In this document: positions 62,633-64,000 of the stretch, in pieces
Position numbering within the stretch: the first letter of the stretch is position 1
Layout: every line of letters starts with the position of its first letter
From: Lachnospiraceae bacterium
Lineage (GTDB): Bacteria > Bacillota > Clostridia > Lachnospirales > Lachnospiraceae
DNA: 64,000 nucleotides
Direction: 5' to 3'
NCBI GenBank assembly: GCA_015056815.1
Contig: SVFN01000007.1
Span: 1-64,000, forward strand
Notes under the pieces: generated by a model
Seen by the model: only the letters and a program-made list of their open reading frames with translations
What the model was told of the DNA's origin: nothing
Databases searched by the model: none
Position numbers and translations under genes: made by a program

Positions 62633-63415
62633 TCAGGGAATATCTGTTTCCTTTGTAAGATCCTTTATGATCTCGCCTGCGATGATAAGACCGCTGATAG
62701 CAGGGACACCGGCGATGCTGCCGGGAATCGCACGTTTCCGGTTTCCGTAAGCTGTTGTCTGTGTGTCTGCATTCTCCGTTCCCCTGTTAGTCTGATCGCT
62801 GTCATTGCACTCTGTCGTATCAGTCCGTTTGATGGGAGGCTCATCCGACCAGACCACCTTCAGGCTTTTGATCCCGCGTTTTTTCAGTTCCCTTCTCATG
62901 ACTTTCGCCAGAGGGCAGACGCTTGTCTTGCTGATATCGGATACCCGAAAGCGGGAGCCATCCAGCTTGTTGCCGGCTCCCATGGCACTGATGACGGGAA
63001 TGTCCCGCTTCTTTGCCTGTTCGATCAGCTCCAGTTTAGCAGTTACGGTATCGACTGCATCTACGATATAATCGTATTGTTCAAAGGGAAATTCCCCCGC
63101 ATTTTCGGGTAGAAAGAACTGTCTGTACACCCTGACATCTGCCTGTGGATTGATGGAAAGCATACGTTCCTTCATCACGTCCACTTTGTATCGTCCGACA
63201 GTATCATGTGTCGCAATGATCTGGCGGTTTAAGTTGGAGAGACAGACAATATCGTTATCGATCAGATCAAAAGCTCCGACGCCGCTTCGGATCAGTGCCT
63301 CGCACACATACCCTCCCACACCTCCGACTCCAAAGACTGCCACTCTCATTTGCTGTAGTCTTTGCACACCTTTTTCTCCGATCAGTAATTCCGTTCTGCT
63401 AAATTGTTCTGTCAT
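62633..63415 (-). CDS. tcdA: tRNA threonylcarbamoyladenosine dehydratase TcdA
   Basis: A 260-residue E1-like (ThiF/HesA/MoeB) enzyme that cyclises t6A to ct6A in tRNA. The ATP-binding VAVFGVGGVGGYVCEALIRS is near 25-44, the Asp/Arg block DLIDNDIVCLSNLNRQI near 50 and ATP-linked DAVDTVTAKLELI near 118. The insert between about 200 and 230 (TDTTECNDSDQTNRGTENAD) is low-complexity and unusual. It overlaps the larC end by 17 bases. With trmO at 33195-33872 the window holds two enzymes acting on t6A37. Confidence 0.9.
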   Translation of the reverse strand: MTEQFSRTELLIGEKGVQRLQQMRVAVFGVGGVGGYVCEALIRSGVGAFDLIDNDIVCLSNLNRQIIATHDTVGRYKVDVMKERMLSINPQADVRVYRQFFLPENAGEFPFEQYDYIVDAVDTVTAKLELIEQAKKRDIPVISAMGAGNKLDGSRFRVSDISKTSVCPLAKVMRRELKKRGIKSLKVVWSDEPPIKRTDTTECNDSDQTNRGTENADTQTTAYGNRKRAIPGSIAGVPAISGLIIAGEIIKDLTKETDIP

Positions 63416-64000
63416 ATTGGTTTATTTCCTTTCTGACCTGCCAGAGGGACATTTCCCGATCCTTTGCGATCCTTGCAAGATCTTCGTATTCTGCTTTCCC
63501 GCGTTCGGATCCGTATCCGGTCGCATTTTTTACGGATATTTCCCCGTAAGGTGTCTGTTTCTTTTCGATCGACCGGCTCATACAATAGCGGTTACAAACA
63601 TATTCTCTGATTCCCAGAGTCGTGGTATATTGAAACATTAGTCTGAGCATTTCTTCCTTCTGCGCCTCTGTGCACATACAGGTAAAAAGCACACCCGGAC
63701 GGTTTTTTTTCATATAGATGGAAGTCGTATAAACATCCAGAGCCCCCTTCTCCAGCAATCGCTCTGTCGCAAATCCGATCTCCTCCGGCGTCATGTCATC
63801 CAGATTGCAGGCAAGCTCTGTAACAGCATTCATGGCCGGCTGCATTTCACCGAGTACAGCGCGTACACAGTTGGCCGCTTCAAAATCTTTTTTACCCATG
63901 CCATATCCGGTCTTTTCCATGCGCATGGTCGGCATTCCTTGAAAATCGGATACAAAATAAGAAAGCAGCGCCGCTCCTGTCGGTGTGCACAGTTCTCCCT
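63399..64000 (-). CDS. larC: Nickel-pincer cofactor biosynthesis protein LarC, C-terminal part
   Basis: The 5' part lies beyond the window. The visible 200 codons begin within GELCTPTGAALLSYFVSDF, then GMPTMRMEKTGYGMGKKDFE, ACNLDDMTPEEIGFATERLL, KGALDVYTTSIYMKKNRPGV and KAEYEDLARIAKD. This matches the distal half of LarC (former DUF111), which inserts nickel into the pyridinium-dithiocarboxylate cofactor of lactate racemase-type enzymes. In several species larC is made as two parts joined by frameshifting; the part seen here is in one frame. Confidence 0.88.
   Translation of the reverse strand, partial: GELCTPTGAALLSYFVSDFQGMPTMRMEKTGYGMGKKDFEAANCVRAVLGEMQPAMNAVTELACNLDDMTPEEIGFATERLLEKGALDVYTTSIYMKKNRPGVLFTCMCTEAQKEEMLRLMFQYTTTLGIREYVCNRYCMSRSIEKKQTPYGEISVKNATGYGSERGKAEYEDLARIAKDREMSLWQVRKEINQYDRTI

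Noticed and set aside
63399-63935. Complete small gene starting at the ATG at 63935
   Set aside because: The frame continues upstream to the window edge with LarC-like sequence (CTPTGAALL), so this is an internal methionine of a gene cut by the window.

Overview
The window looks like a chromosomal segment of a gut-type Firmicute of class Clostridia, most likely Lachnospiraceae. The assignment rests on gene content: a LoaP-type NusG paralog, a HydE [FeFe]-hydrogenase maturase, meso-diaminopimelate dehydrogenase, a DUF4317 protein, a YtgP/SpoVB-type flippase, CarD, YlmH and an AzlCD pair. Ribosome-binding sites are strong AGGAGG types. Almost every gene from about 1 to 34 kb lies on the minus strand, so that part of the window reads right to left.

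Region 1 (about 0.1-25 kb) is a surface-polysaccharide (capsule/EPS) locus of the Wzx/Wzy type. In transcription order it holds a membrane WbpM/CapD-type 4,6-dehydratase; the antiterminator loaP; a broken AAA-ATPase/nuclease remnant; a promoter with a hairpin-bearing leader; a phosphoglycosyl transferase; a VOC protein; an SDR epimerase/reductase; a run of glycosyltransferases; the FdtA/FdtB pair for a 3-amino-3,6-dideoxyhexose; Wzy; a TupA-type ATP-grasp protein; an O-acyltransferase; Wzx; RmlA; an RmlB gene carrying two in-frame stops; and a TagD-like cytidylyltransferase. The distal end is scarred. A second cytidylyltransferase is cut after 14 codons exactly where an IS66-like end begins, followed by IS66 and ISL3 transposase fragments, a small unknown gene and a CapE/FnlA-type dehydratase. 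The middle of the locus (about 3-19 kb) is visibly more AT-rich than the flanks, which suggests an exchangeable serotype cassette between conserved ends.

Region 2 (25-41 kb) is housekeeping: metA behind a long structured leader, ligA, an RsuA-family pseudouridine synthase, an XRE/S24-like regulator, an S66 peptidase, the MurJ/YtgP flippase, trmO, pyridoxamine kinase, a radical-SAM protein, an LPG-synthase-like membrane protein, an exported EEP-fold protein, gdhA and an SH3b membrane protein. Region 3 (41-50 kb) has tRNA-Arg(CCG), a 1502-residue secreted repeat protein and a three-gene signalling operon (7TM sensor, histidine kinase, LuxR-type regulator). Region 4 (50-64 kb) has ylmH behind an intrinsic terminator in its own leader, a PHP protein, trxA, an RsmF-type methyltransferase, an SseB protein, ddh, azlCD, hydE, a DUF4317 protein, a YczE-type membrane protein, carD, a frameshifted aldo/keto reductase, tcdA and the 3' part of larC.

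The most unusual signal is a family of roughly 110-bp structured repeats. Full or partial copies lie just upstream of the ribosome-binding site of four genes (ddh, azlD, the S66 peptidase gene and the pseudouridine synthase gene), always in the same orientation to the gene. One is tandemly duplicated with a 114-bp period between azlC and azlD. Both arms of the outer stem change together in a diverged copy, which points to a selected RNA or DNA hairpin. Other second-look items are the ylmH attenuator-like leader, the metA leader, the LoaP-linked capsule leader and several genes caught decaying.
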